A stretch of 64,000 nt of DNA, taken from the NCBI GenBank assembly GCA_014529385.2, contig CM043971.1, forward strand, positions 60,346,709 through 60,410,708. Reading direction: 5' to 3'. A program made the position numbers and the translations under genes. The notes below the pieces were generated by a model, which ran no database searches, was not told the DNA's origin, and saw only the letters and a program-made list of their open reading frames with translations. Of the stretch, positions 1-11,160 are shown piece after piece. Every line of letters begins with the position of its first letter. Position 1 is the first letter of the stretch. The stretch comes from Adiantum capillus-veneris (taxonomy: Eukaryota > Streptophyta > Polypodiopsida > Polypodiales > Pteridaceae).

Positions 1-2560
1 TCCCAAGTTTGATCCCCACTCCGTAGATCGGAATCCCTTTCCCCCATTCTTCACTTAACTTAATGGACAACATAAAATGGGGTTCAACTTCTTGGCCACC
101 AAATTAACCCTCCAAAATCCACCCTCTCACTGAACCGTTTTGTTACTGTACATTTCCAAGGTAGTATTATCATATTAGGAAAATAGTATTCCAAACAAGT
201 TCAACCAAGAATACATTTCAAGCATTTGAAAACATCATAAAAACTATTGCATACCCTTGCAAGTGTGCATTTATCAGGTCGTTCCCACTTTTTTCCTTCT
301 TAGAATATTTTATTTTCTTCTTCTTTTATTATTAGTAAATTTATCTAGTTATCTTTCAAGCAATCACATATACTTCTTCAGGCATGTCCCTATCCTTGTC
401 CCAAGACTCGGGTATCATGTCTCCTCTGCCACGTGTGGAGGTGACACCTTTACACAGATTTCAATTCTTATTCTTCTTGTTTGGGAAAGGCTTACAAAAT
501 TAATATAGTCTAATTTTCTTTTAAATAAATATTTCAACAAGAAGAGCAAAGATCCGACTACTGAGGATAATTGCAGAATAGCCCATTTAGGCTCCTAACA
601 ATTCCAAGGTTCATTTTTACCAAAGAACTAGAAGAGTTTCTTAATTAAATCATATCCTCCTCCCTTATTTGATCCCTACTTGGAATCCCCTTTTCATTTC
701 TCCTTTTTTCATCAGCATCAAGCCTACCTAGACTAGGTCGATTTGCAGACTCTTTCGTGGATCTCACCACCCGGCCAGAACACACTCCCATGCAATCCCA
801 ATTCTAGTGCCTTTAATGAAATCAAGCTCAAAATATAGACTAATTGTTATCAATCCTAGCCAGAAAGGACCATCCCCCGTTGCATCTTACGGGTAAACAC
901 CTGTGCCGGCCTTTTTCCAAACATGTAAGACAAGTTTCACACTTCAAACTTCTATGTTATGCTAGGGCTATCCACGTCAAATCTTCTTGATAAATTTTTT
1001 AATCCTAGTTGAAATTTAGAGTGAGTTCCTTGAGTTATAATCCGTTAGTTCCTATTTCCTTTTAAGGGTTTTGTTTCTACTATATAGTTGTTGAAAATGA
1101 CAATAGTTGAACTTGAGGACCTTCTTGTCTCATCTATTGTGAGTTTCCTTGCCCAACTCCTTCAAAACCAAATTTGTCAATGATTAGGGACCCTGAGATT
1201 TACCTTTCCTAGCCAACACAGTTGTCTGAACGTGGCACAATGTTGTTTGTTGTAGCACAACCAACCTCCCAGTCACCCCTTGAAGGGGGTTACCTTATGG
1301 GGTGCTAAGGACCGAGGCCTAGATCACATCATTCTGCAAGAGGATAGATGCAATGCTAGACTACCATCCATTTGAATTGCTAGAGGCATTGATGGACGTA
1401 CAACTCCCAAATAGTAGATAGAGTACAAACAAAAATGGAGGGCTAAGCCACGTTAGGAAAATCATTTCAAAGAACTACAATGAAAATCATACACCATGCC
1501 TCTAAGAAGTATATTCATCATAGGGGTATCACACGTTGGGTGAGTAATTTGGGTCGAGGCATGCCGGACAACTCAGCAGACTAAGAACTCCAAGCAGTGT
1601 AGGAGCTAAATTTTTACACTAAATTTGTAGGTTTACCTTGTAGTTTTTTACACTAAATTTCTCTAAAGTTTGTAGGTTTATTTACACTAAAAATCTCAAA
1701 ATTTGTAGGTGGAATTACACTAAACCTAGGTTTCTATCGATATGGATAGGTGAAAGAGAACTAGTATGTGGACAAAGTTGTCATAAAATTTGTTCATAGC
1801 TTTATCAACCTTGCATACTCTTCTATCAAAGCACTCTTTATAATCCCCCACCATTACCACCTCCCTTGACACGTTGGTCGCCACCACTTTTGGCAACACT
1901 ACTAACTCCCCCCCCCCCCCCCCGAAAGAAGGCTACCTATGATGGTGTGATCAAAACTTTAATATATACCATGATGTGGATTTTCCCAAAAGAATAGTCT
2001 CATTGCAATAAAAGAATGATTTTCAAGTTTCCACCGTTTTCTCCAGAGTAACTTAAAATGCATAGTATGTTATCGTACATCAACCCACAATAACTTGAGG
2101 TAGAGCAAGAGAGAGGAGAAGAAGAAGAAGAAGACGTGAAGAGAAGCTCAAGCTCCCAAACTCTCCTTATTCATGAGATTTGGTTGAGTGGCAACAACCT
2201 TACTCTTTTAGTGTAAGTCTTGTGGTGCTACATGTAGGGAGGTAGGAATAGGAGATTTGTATCCATTAGAATCATGGTGCCACTATTCCCAACAAGGATC
2301 AATGGTGGTAGAAATGAGCTTCCAATATCTGAGGGCAACTAGTTCCAAGAAGAGGAATATCAACATGCCATTGTATGTGTTCCAAATGTTCTAGCCCATC
2401 AAAAGAAACATTCTACTAAACCCTTGTTCAAGGGGTTCTTTTTGTCAAATATTTGTGGTCATTTTACCATTAAAATTAGTTGTAATCTTGTTTTAGATTT
2501 TTTTTGTTGTACTTGAAGTCACCTAAAAAATTATGTTTAGTTTCTGTTTTGTGTAGTGTA
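1..2560. other. No gene seen; AT-rich intergenic sequence
   Basis: No open frame here resembles a protein I recognise, and the few frames over 60 codons are low-complexity and hydrophobic by composition. The stretch holds a 16-base run of C (1908-1923), a short GAAGAA run near 2115-2135 and a small imperfect tandem repeat (listed separately). It may be decayed transposon sequence, but nothing visible assigns it to a family. Confidence 0.6.
1614..1730. repeat. Short imperfect tandem repeat, about 33-bp period
   Basis: The core ttacactaaatttgtaggt recurs with variation near 1614, 1648, 1681 and 1714. The spacing is 33-34 bp. No coding or structural role is visible. Confidence 0.6.
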
Positions 2561-2649
2561 CCTTGGCCAATCTTGCTCGATTTAGGGTTTGCTCGGAAAA
2601 TCTCGCTCGAGATTTGAGATTCCTCCGTTGTGATTTGTTTTGCTCTTTC

Positions 2650-2960
2650 TCTAGTGGGAGACTTGGTAGTGTGCAGTTTGCTGATGGTTCAGCATATGAC
2701 ATAAAGGGTGTTGGAGATGTATGCATGTCTTTAACTAGTAGTGCATTGCTTACTGTATGAGATGTACGTTATGTACGAGGACTTAGCCAGAGTCTATTTC
2801 AGCGCGTCAATTGCAGAGTAGTGGACATTGTGTACTGCTTAGAGAGCGGTCATTTCAGATGCACAAGGGATCATTGGTGATAGGCAAAGGTGCTAGGAGT
2901 GGCCTGGTATACCCTTTGCATATTTTTGACACTCAAGGCGGTATAGTCTCTGTGTATTTG
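2650..2960 (+). pseudogene. Copia protease-end / GAG-pre-integrase remnant
   Basis: In broken frames this reads as the stretch of a Ty1/copia polyprotein after the protease active site. VQFADGSAYDIKGVGDV is followed, after a stop, by DVRYVRG and then by MHKGSLVIGKGARSGLVYPL, the pre-integrase signature usually written K-GS-LV-KG-LY-L. The copia polyprotein at 32030-36169 has the same blocks in the same order (GSLVLVKGAKRNTLYSL), which supports the call. There are in-frame stops and at least one frame change. No protease Asp or zinc finger remains upstream. Confidence 0.75.
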
Positions 2961-2965
2961 CAGCC

Positions 2966-3604
2966 ATGTTTGGAGCGAGAGACGAGGCGTGTCTTTTTGC
3001 GGATGTGCTGCATGGAGAGCAGGTTATGCATTTGTCTTGTGTTGACGTTCACGTAGACAGTGGCATCTCTGGGGATGCACATCTTTGTCAATCATCAGTT
3101 GAGGTGACATCAGTTGAGCCAGAGATCGATGCATTGTTCTATGATGTGTCTGATACGTTTGAAGGTGACAGTGTCCATCAAACAACTGTGTGTGATTGCA
3201 GTCATGCTGATTTTTCTGTTTTACAGTCATTCTCAGCAAATATGTCTTTGCCAGATAATGTTGACATAGTGATACATAGTCAGGTGGTTCCTGATGAGGA
3301 TGCATATGGCACTGAGGTTGCTAACAGGGATAGGTTGGCACACATAATGCATGTTTCATCGGATTTTGGGTCTCTCATGTCTGACCTTTTGGTCTCAAAA
3401 CTTGATCTTGCTTATGCAGTTGGTCCATTTGCAGTGGGAGTTGTCAGTCATTCAATGACTGACACTGGCATTGTGCATTGTGGAGCCATGCAGGTCGTCA
3501 ATCGATACCTGCATCAGGAGTGTCATCGTAGCTCTAGCCCTAGTGGTATGCATGTTGCATCTACACTAGAGCGACTACGGAGTGAGCCAGTGGGCATAGG
3601 TTGA
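2966..3604 (+). pseudogene. 212-codon open frame ending in a copia reverse-transcriptase tail
   Basis: This is an uninterrupted frame of 212 codons following the copia pre-integrase remnant. Residues around 148-175 (LDLAYAVG, GVVSHSM, VNRYL) match the block just after copia RT that normally reads RPDLAHAVGVVSRYM...ILRYL, as in the intact copia at 32030-36169. The first 140 or so residues are rich in Asp, Ser and Val and match nothing I know. The integrase and most of the RT are therefore missing, and the open frame looks like a deletion chimera rather than a functional gene. The Met at 2966 is only the first available start. A gene with a new role cannot be excluded. Confidence 0.55.
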
Positions 3605-3680
3605 GATCCGTCTTCTCTCACCTCTTGTATATACTAGTTGTAGGCTAGTCTTCTTGCCACTTATCAACACACAGCCTTTA

Positions 3681-3990
3681 GTGGGAGAATGTTAGGTAAA
3701 GTCAGTGTGCCTCATCGTGCTTTGTCTGTGTCTGCCGGCCAGTGTCCATCCACCCACATTTATCTCTTTATTCTTTATACATACAAAGAATAAGGAGCTC
3801 TCACTCATTCTCAGACAGTGCTCATACAGTTAGATTTGGGAGCTCCGCCCTCATCCTGTGTACTCTCTCTCTCCCCCCTTCTCACTCTCCACATACACAC
3901 CGCATTCGCGTACTCACATTACTTATGGCATACACTCTCTTGATTGCATAGCTCATGCTCTCTTATCTTTCATATATTTATCGTATTGTA
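3681..3990 (+). mobile_element. Probable polypurine tract and 3' LTR of the copia remnant
   Basis: A purine-rich gtgggaga at 3681-3688 is followed by TGTTAGG from 3690. This is the usual copia arrangement of polypurine tract then LTR tip; the intact copia here has gtgggagat then TGTTGGG. A TATA-like tatacata lies near 3777 and aataaag, a polyadenylation-type signal, near 4010. I cannot find the second LTR, so the right boundary is a guess. Confidence 0.45.
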
Positions 3991-4229
3991 ATTCATGCTC
4001 CATGAGATGAATAAAGGAAAATACTCAATCATATTGATTGAGGGGATGTTTGGTACTCAATATGGTGTCTTGTGTTTTGATTCTTGTTTATGTTGTTCTC
4101 TTTGTATATTGTGTTGGGAAGATATCAAGAAGCCAAAATATTGTAAATATCTTCGTGAGAAAATGGGATGGTATTCATGATCTTCGTCAGACTTTGGATG
4201 TAGTCAAGGCACAACAAACTAGTTAACAC

Positions 4230-5223
4230 TAGAAGGTAAAGCTTATAAATGGTGGATGTCACTCAAGGAGAAGGGCGTCATAGCACACACATGGGCTTCT
4301 TGCAAGGATGTGTTTAGAAAAGAATTTATGTCTACTAATAAGAAGGACAAAAATTAGAGTGTATGGGATAAGTGTTTTATGCATCAGCATAAGACACTGC
4401 TTTAGTAGTTCTCACATCATAGAGATGTTATCCTCATGCTAGAGGGTCTAGATGCCTTCCAACAGATATGTTGTTCATCTGTGGATTAACTCATGAGCTT
4501 AAGAAGAATGTTAAAACCCAGGACCCCAAGACGCTTGAGGGAGCTATAGTGTAGGCTCAAATTCATGTTGATCAAGATGAAAAATCATAACATAGTACAA
4601 ATATGTCTGACACTTCGAATGCATGTGCATGTCATAGTCATGATAAGAGAGAATTTGTAGTAGCCTAATTTGATGCACCCAAAGAAGCCCAAGGGGTCTA
4701 GAGGCCATTTTGTCAAGTGAGGAGTTTGAAAAGGCAAAGAATGATAAGTTATGTTTTAATTGTTTAGAAAGTGGGCATGGAAGAAAGGATTGTCTCAAGG
4801 GGAAATTTACTGCCCAGGGTAAGGAAAAAGCTAGGCACATGCTGCAATTGCTTCCCCTAGAGTCTTCTCCTTGTTATTCCAATGTGGAAGTAACACATAC
4901 CAAAGTAGTTTATGAATGTTGTATTACACCCTCTATGTGGCAATCAACTTTTGGCCCAAGCAAGCTTGTGAAAATGCATGGTTCTATCCAAGGTCACAAT
5001 GTGAGAATCGTGGTAGATGATGGAGCATCTCAAAATTTCATGTGACTACCAGTTAGTAAAACATCTCAATCTACCCTAGACACCTAGTTCCCATTGCTAC
5101 AAAGAAGCTATGATTTGAAGTATGGGTTATACAAGTTAAGGGTGTACCTCTTGAGATTTGAGGGTATAAGACAGCCTTGGATTTTCAAGTAATGAATAAG
5201 GATGTGCCTTCCTAACCACTTAT
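4230..5223 (+). pseudogene. Gypsy element A: gag end and protease (broken)
   Basis: This is the 5' coding part of Ty3/gypsy element A, continued at 7800-10250 beyond a nested insertion. The clearest open piece is 4710-5045. It has a CCHC zinc knuckle CFNCLESGHGRKDC about 15 residues in, then 80 residues later the aspartic-protease motif IVVDDGASQNFM, where families normally have D-S/T-G, so the active site reads D-D-G. Upstream, 4230-4700 carries gag-like sequence full of stops. The corresponding part of inverted copy B (14100-14650) shares the linker PLESS and VTH. No LTR or primer site was found on this side. Confidence 0.75.
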
Positions 5224-5570
5224 TGAAAGGACCGGGATTATCGCTCTCCAAGCTACAATTGTGAGCTAGCAAGCTATGTAGGGTGTATCCTCAAGCTCAC
5301 CATGGTGCTAGCATAAGTGTAGTCTATTAGGGTTAGGGTTCGATACTAGGGTTAACACAAATAGAGTAGCATGTAAGCACAATGACACCACGATAGCTTA
5401 AATGCAAAGTGCAAATATTTATTAAAAAAGAGCCTCTTAGATAGTCTTGGTGATTTACATCCATTGGCTAAGTGACATTGTACCCTCTTGCTATTGGACC
5501 AACTCATCTTTTATCCAATCCTAGTAGGTTACAGGGGTTTTCCACATGTCACAAGTTGGGCTTACCCCAA
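5224..5570 (-). repeat. Left (3') LTR of the nested non-coding element
   Basis: About 347 bp, sharing with 7222-7701 the blocks tgaaagga, gctctccaagc, ctcaagctcaccatggtgct, ggttaacac and aagttgggcttaccccaa in the same order. Its outer tip has lost the terminal CA seen in the other copy. Confidence 0.7.
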
Positions 5571-5964
5571 TGAACGCCCCCTTAAAGCCAATCTTGTGGC
5601 TCTTACAAAGATTTCATGTTTTATGGTTTTTCATGTGTTCATGTCATGGAGTACTCCTACGCTCTATTGATACATCTAGGTGTAGTACATGATTCATCAT
5701 GATGGTTCTCAATACGGATTCATCACTCATGGTTCAATAGTACTCATCTTAGACTCACAAGGTGGTCCTAAAGAAGTACAAGATCATATCATTTATTTGC
5801 AAATAGTGTTATTTCACGTCTTTCTTCTGCATGGTTTGTCTTTGTCTCCTTGTATTTGTAGCATGCTGATTATTTTCATGTTTGTTGATCCATTTTCTTT
5901 AGGATACAATTATCATGGCTAGTGGTGAAAACCACGCATACATCTCTAACTTATTTAATTTTTG

Positions 5965-6359
5965 TGTTGTGGTGCTTCATATGCTCATGTGTAACATAAA
6001 ATGCTAGGATGATCTTGCTCAAGAGGACTCCTATGAGCAATGTTTGAAACCCCTGTGACATGCAAAAGCATAAAGTGCCTTTTTCAAAGGTTTTACACGT
6101 GGTTTTATGCCTCATTTCATCAAATGAATAAGCATCCCTTATACACAAATATTTTGAAGATGTTGTGGTGCTACATATGCTCATGCGTGCCATAAAAAAG
6201 CAAGGGTGATCTTACTCAAGAGGGCTCCTTTGAGTAGTGTTCGAAACCCTTATGACATGCACAAGTGCAATGTGCCTTTTTCAAAGGTTGTACACATGGT
6301 TAAATGCCTTGTTTCATCAAATAAATAAAAAATATTTATACATAGATATTTTGAAGATG
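5965..6359. repeat. Two-unit tandem duplication, about 196 bp each
   Basis: Units 5965-6160 and 6161-6359 both begin tgttgtggtgct and both contain gatcttgctcaag or gatcttactcaag, gtgcctttttcaaagg and tattttgaagatg. They lie in the internal region of the nested element. Stops occur in every frame, so this is non-coding. Confidence 0.85.
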
Positions 6360-7221
6360 GAGGCACATCGTAGAAAGAAAGCCCTCCCACATGTGAAAAC
6401 CTAATTAGCTAGGGTGTAGATTTTATACTTTAAAAGGTACTTTTGACAAAATTTCTAGTACAATGGATGGCAATTCTGATGGATGACAACACTCTATGTT
6501 TTCACAGTGCCCACAAAGTTACTTTGGCAATTGGGCCATAGTCAATGGTACTTCTACAAGTTTCGTTGGCATTGTGGCAGTGGCATTTTATGGAGCTCTG
6601 TGGTGCTAGGCGGTGCTACATGTAACAATGGACCTTACTAAGTGCTAGAGGTGGATTGGCCCTACTTTGGCCATACTCAATGTTACGGTGGTGTCTCTCG
6701 ATCTTCTTGGCATAGCCCCAATTGCTTGGCATCCTTTGTCAAAGTTGTGGTGATTGTGTAGCATCGTCTCTAAGCGAGATAAGCCCGGTCTGAGCTGTAT
6801 TATGTAGGTTGATGAATGTGCATGAGCAAGGGCTGTAAGCGTTGGTTGTGCAGTTTGACAACAAGGAAGTGTTATGCCACAATAGGGCAGTGTCGAACAC
6901 TGCTATTGTAGCTTTGAATATTATTGAGGCAATGGCTGGTGCTCCTCACTAAACACATACATGAAGCTTGGAATATGCCCTAAGTGAATATTAAGTAAAA
7001 AATAAAACACAAATACTAAGCACAAGTAGAGCACATAGGAGATAATAATGAAATGGAAAGCACACTTCTCTTCCTATGCAAAACTAGGGCATGTTTAAAT
7101 GATGAGAAATGGAAATAGCATAATGAGTATTGGTTGAGAAGGTGGACAACCAATGAAGAGTGGAGCAATCCCAAATAGAGAACTCTTGATGGAGAGTTGC
7201 ACCAAGTGTTCTTATACCAAT

Positions 7222-7701
7222 TGAAAGGAGCATTATTGTCACTCTCCAAGCCACAATGGTGAGCTAGCAATCTATGGAGGGTGTAGCCTCAAGCTCACCA
7301 TGGTGCTAGCATAAACTCCTAGCATAAGTGTAGACTATTAGGATTAGGGCTAGGTATTAGGGTTAACAACAATAGAGTAGCACATGTAGACACAATGACA
7401 CCAAGATAGCTATGGGGGGTGTAGCCTCAAGCTCGCCATGGTGCTAGCATAAGTGTAGACTATTAGGATTAGGGCTAGGTATTAGGGTTAACACCAATAG
7501 AGTAGCATGTAGACGCAATGACACCAAGATAGCTCAAAGTGCAAAGAGCAAAGATTGATTAGAAAACATCCTCTTAAATAGGCTTGGTGATTTACTTCCA
7601 TTGGCTAGTGCCATTGCACCCTCTTGCTATTCAACCGGCCCATCTTCTATCTAGGTTAGAGGGGTTTCCCACACAAGTCACAAGTTGGGCTTACCCCAAC
7701 A
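7222..7701 (-). repeat. Right (5') LTR of the nested non-coding element, internally duplicated
   Basis: This LTR is about 133 bp longer than its partner because a block starting ggtgtagcctcaagctc is present twice (from about 7278 and about 7422), each followed by gtgtagactattaggatta and aatagagtagca. The end ccccaaca gives the minus-strand start TGTTGGGG. Confidence 0.7.
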
Positions 7702-7799
7702 TTTATTTGTACAATTGAGCTTATTAAGATCTCCTCTAATGATGACGGAGATGGATCACTATTGTAGTGCTCTTCCCAAATGCTTGCCCAATTTATAAA

Positions 7800-10250
7800 G
7801 GTAAGCTTTAGAGGTGTCTTCCCTTGGGCTACCATCGACACGTTCTAAGCAACACAACATAGATGTGTTTGTAGGTAGTAAGCCCGTTAGTAAACCACCT
7901 TACAAAATGAGTCATTCTGAGGCTATTGAGGTGGAACGCCATCTTGCTAACTACCTTAGTAGAGGGTTTATTCAACCTAGTTCTTCACCATAGGCATTTT
8001 CCATTCTGTTGGTGAAGAAAAAGGACAGTAGTATTCTCATGTACATAGATTACCGTGGCCTGAACACGATTACTATTAAAAATAAGTATGCATTGCCATG
8101 GGTGGACAACTCACTCATGCCAATATGTTTACAAAAATAGATCTACAAAATTAATAACATCAAGTGAGAATTAGGCTTGTTGATACGCCTAAATTTTCTT
8201 TGTGAACAAGGTTTGGACATTATGAATTTTTGGTTATGCCTTTTGTTTAACCAATGCACTAGCTACTTTCATGACGCTCATGGATAGTGTCTTGAAACCA
8301 TACTAAGGCAAGTTTGTCATTTTTTTTTCTCAATGATATCCTAGTGTACATTGCATCTTAAGAAGAGCACTTACAAGATGTGAAGCAAACGTTTGATCTT
8401 CTTAGGCAACACAAATTATATGCTAAGAATCCAAGTGTTATTTTTTTAAAGCCAAAATTTACTATTTGGGGCATGTAATTTCTACTACCAGCCTACATAT
8501 GAATCAATCAAAGTGGATGCCATCCATAGCTGACCTTCTGCATAAAAACTAGAAGAGTTCCAAATTTTTCTTGGGATTTATAGGTTTTTATCATAGGGTT
8601 GCTAAAAACTATGCCAAACTTGATGCATATGACAAACCAATTGAAAGATAAGGGCAAAGCATTTCATTGGAGAGAAGCTCAACAACAAATCTTTGATGCA
8701 CTTCAGGTTTCTCTAGCTATTGTACCCATTTTAGCTATTGTGGATCCAATTAAACCTTTTGTGCTAGAAACATATGCTAATAATCAAGCTAGAGGAGCAC
8801 TTCTTCTACAAGAAGAAAGGTCAATAATGTTTGAAAGAAAAAACTCTATTCTACACAATAAAATTATTCTTCTTGTGAAAGAGAGCTCTATGCAATAGTG
8901 ACTACTTTGAAAATGTAGCGGCATTATTTGTATGGTGCTCAATTTGAAATAGTGTTTGATCAAAAGTTGAGGTGGTTTGAGATGCTTGAGGAGTATGATG
9001 TAAAGCTCTGGTATTGTAAAGGATGATACAATGTGGTAGTTGATGTTGTTAGTAGAATGCCTAAGATCAACTCTTTTTTGTTCACGGAACTTAAAGTTAG
9101 TTTTTGGAGTCTTTAAAATAAACATGTGAGACTGATGATGCATACTCCAAGGTATGGATTCAAACCAAAAAGAGGGATCCTTCTAATGTTGGTAGTGTGT
9201 CTATTTCCTCTACACTCGGTTCTCCTCTTTTTAGTGTAAAGCTGACTAGGTGCAAGAATTTTTCCATTGATGATGAGTACTTACTCCATAAAGGCAGAGT
9301 CTGTGTATTGAAGAACGCAGACATTTGGTGCCAAATTCTTTATGAATGTCATGATTGTTCAAGTGCATGGCACCTCAGCATAAAGAAGACTAATTCACTC
9401 ATACGATGAGAGTTTTAATGGTGAGGCTTACATTGGTATCTTCAAGGCTATGTCTTGCATTGCCAAAAATGCCAAGTTGATAAAGCATAGCACTTGAAGG
9501 GCTCTTGCATGCTTCGGACATTCCCAATGGTAAATGGGAGAGTATCTCTATGGATTTCATTGTGCATCTACCAATCACTATACAAGGTCATGATTCAGTA
9601 TGGGTGATTGTAGATAGGTTGACTAAACTTGGTAAGTTTATTCCAACCAAGTCTACCATTAAAAATCCAAAGTTAGCCAAGTTGTTTGTTGAAAATCTAT
9701 GTAGGTTGTATGGATTGCCTAGCAATATTGTGAGTGATCATGATCCCAAGGTTAATAGTCATTTTTAGAGGGCTATGTTTAAAAAAATGGAAAAAAAAGT
9801 CAATATAAATATTATAGATCATCCAGAGATGGATGGGTAGATTAAACGGGTGCTAAGAGATAATGTTAGTAAGACGAAAATTGATCCTACACATAATTTA
9901 TCTCCTATATATTGTGGCCCATTCAAAATACTCAAGCGAGTTGGAGACATAGCCTACAAATCTTCTTTACTTGTGTACTCTTACATTCATCCAATTTTTC
10001 ATGTAAGTCATTTATGTACATGCTTGCATAAGGACGACAATGTAATTTCATTGAACCTCCAACCTGGCCACATGAATGTGAGCACATTCTAGAATATCAT
10101 GATTTACGTACTTGTCATCATGTGTATTGTCAAACATTAGTTGTGGAAAGGCCAACTTGAAGAAGGTGCCACTTGGGAAAACATTAGTGTCCTTAAGAAG
10201 AACGATCCCACTTTTGTTTTCAAGGAAAAGCACACTTCTCCAAGGGGGGA
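7800..10250 (+). pseudogene. Gypsy element A: RT, RNase H, integrase and chromodomain remnants
   Basis: This is the continuation of element A, with many stops and frame changes. Recognisable in order are the RT front (VSKPPYKMSH, LLVKKKDSS, YIDYRGLNTITIKNKY) near 7890-8100; RT core debris to 8600; RNase H start (FHWREAQQQIFDAL, PFVLETYAN) at 8655-8790; integrase core (WESISMDFIVHLP, VWVIVDRLTKLGKFIPTKS, LPSNIVSDHDPK) at 9535-9760; the C-terminal integrase piece (LSPIYCGPFKILKRVGD, IHPIFHVSHL) at 9900-10020; and a chromodomain trace (WKGQLEEGATWEN) near 10140-10185. At the integrase site normally reading G-Q-T-E-R the sequence is G-stop-I-K-R (9835-9849), so the catalytic Glu codon is AAA. The chromodomain marks it as a chromovirus. 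Confidence 0.85.
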
Positions 10251-10340
10251 GTAATGTGAGGCCAAGGGCTACGTGGGACTGGCATGGAGGCTGCCCTATA
10301 AGGAAAGGGCAGAATGACTAGGTGGAGTATGGAGTTCCAC
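10242..10340 (+). mobile_element. Polypurine tract and 3' LTR fragment of gypsy A
   Basis: The polypurine run aagggggga (10243-10251) is followed by the LTR tip TGTGAGGCC at 10255. The LTR text aligns with the inverted B copy near 11060-11147 and with a lone copy at 39345-39430. It is cut off by copia-derived sequence. Confidence 0.7.
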
Positions 10341-10344
10341 ACCC

Positions 10345-10860
10345 CAAGGCCTCTCAAGAGCCTTTACACACCAAGTGTTGGGAATTCTAGGCTTTGTCAG
10401 ATGCCTCTTAGTGCTTTGCCCAAAAGCTATGATCATATTGTAACCACTCTAGACGAGAAAGAACCTACACCAAAGCTTTTAGATCTCATTCATTCCCCAC
10501 AAAAAGAAAAGAGAAAGCAAAATAGAAATCAATTTCAAAGGGAAGGAGATTTAGTAATTGTATCCAACATTAACATGGCTTGTTTCAAGTGTGGATTCTA
10601 GAAAATAGGGCATATATATAAAGATTGTTTTGCATTGAAAACGTGTACCAATCGTGGGAGGAAGGGCCACCCTCCTTCCAAACGCTATCAAAAGGACAAG
10701 GGCAGTAGCAACAATAGCAGCAAAAAATCCAACCACTGGTTCATGTAGTAGAAGACAAAGAAGAAGAAGCAGAAGTCAATGGTCACAACCATGTTTATTG
10801 TGACTATGAAAATGATGTTCTCTATATTTACTTTGCATTGTTTTGTTGTGGTGGAGTCAT
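10345..10860 (+). pseudogene. Copia gag fragment with zinc knuckle
   Basis: In the frame open at 10314-10601 the sequence LPKSYDHIVTTLDEKEPTP matches the copia gag block usually seen as LP-SYD-LVTTL. It is followed by a basic stretch and then CFKCGF-stop-KIGHIYKDCF, a CCHC knuckle with a stop after the second Cys. A lysine- and asparagine-rich tail follows, then stops. No protease or downstream pol is present, so this is a short scrap between the inverted gypsy copies A and B. Confidence 0.65.
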
Positions 10861-11039
10861 GTTTGAAATAGCTTGGATCAACTTGGTCTCGTTATTGTCT
10901 ATATTTTTCAAGGAGAGACATTTTGTTTTGTCTCTTGGATTGGGAATGTCATTTTTGCTCTTGAATTGGAGTGTGTCTTGTCTTTAGTCATAGTCCAAAC
11001 CTCACAAGGAGGGTTGTTGGGATTTGTGGTGTTTCTTAT
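10861..11039. other. No gene seen between copia scrap and gypsy B
   Basis: The stretch is T-rich. A 64-codon hydrophobic frame (10873-11067) has the composition of chance sequence. No family assignment is possible. Confidence 0.5.
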
Positions 11040-11160
11040 ATGGTTATTTCAAGACATAGGGTGGTGAAGTCTTAGCTCTCCACTTAGCCATATGCCATTA
11101 TATAGGCAACCCCCGATCTCGGCTTCACGTTGGCCCCTAGCCTTATATTACTCCCCCCTT
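11040..11160 (-). mobile_element. 3' LTR fragment and polypurine tract of gypsy B
   Basis: On the minus strand the purine tract aaggggggag is followed by tataaggctaggggcc, which aligns with the element A tract and LTR tip (aaggggggag, TGTGAGGCC). This is the mirror image of the A end and shows that A and B lie tail to tail. Confidence 0.75.

Larger units (their letters stand above)
5224..7701 (-). mobile_element. Non-coding LTR element (TRIM/LARD-like) nested in gypsy A
   Basis: Two direct repeats (5224-5570 and 7222-7701) bracket about 1.65 kb without convincing coding potential. Read on the minus strand the LTR runs TGTTGGGG...CCTTTCA. Outside lie cttat (left) and tttat (right), a 5-bp target duplication with one mismatch. 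Next to the right LTR, internally, attggtataaga resembles a decayed tRNA-Met primer site (tggtatcaga) on the minus strand; next to the left LTR, aagggggcg is a plausible polypurine tract. The gypsy protease-to-RT linker is split precisely here, which supports insertion. With no gag or pol it would have depended on other elements. Confidence 0.75.
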
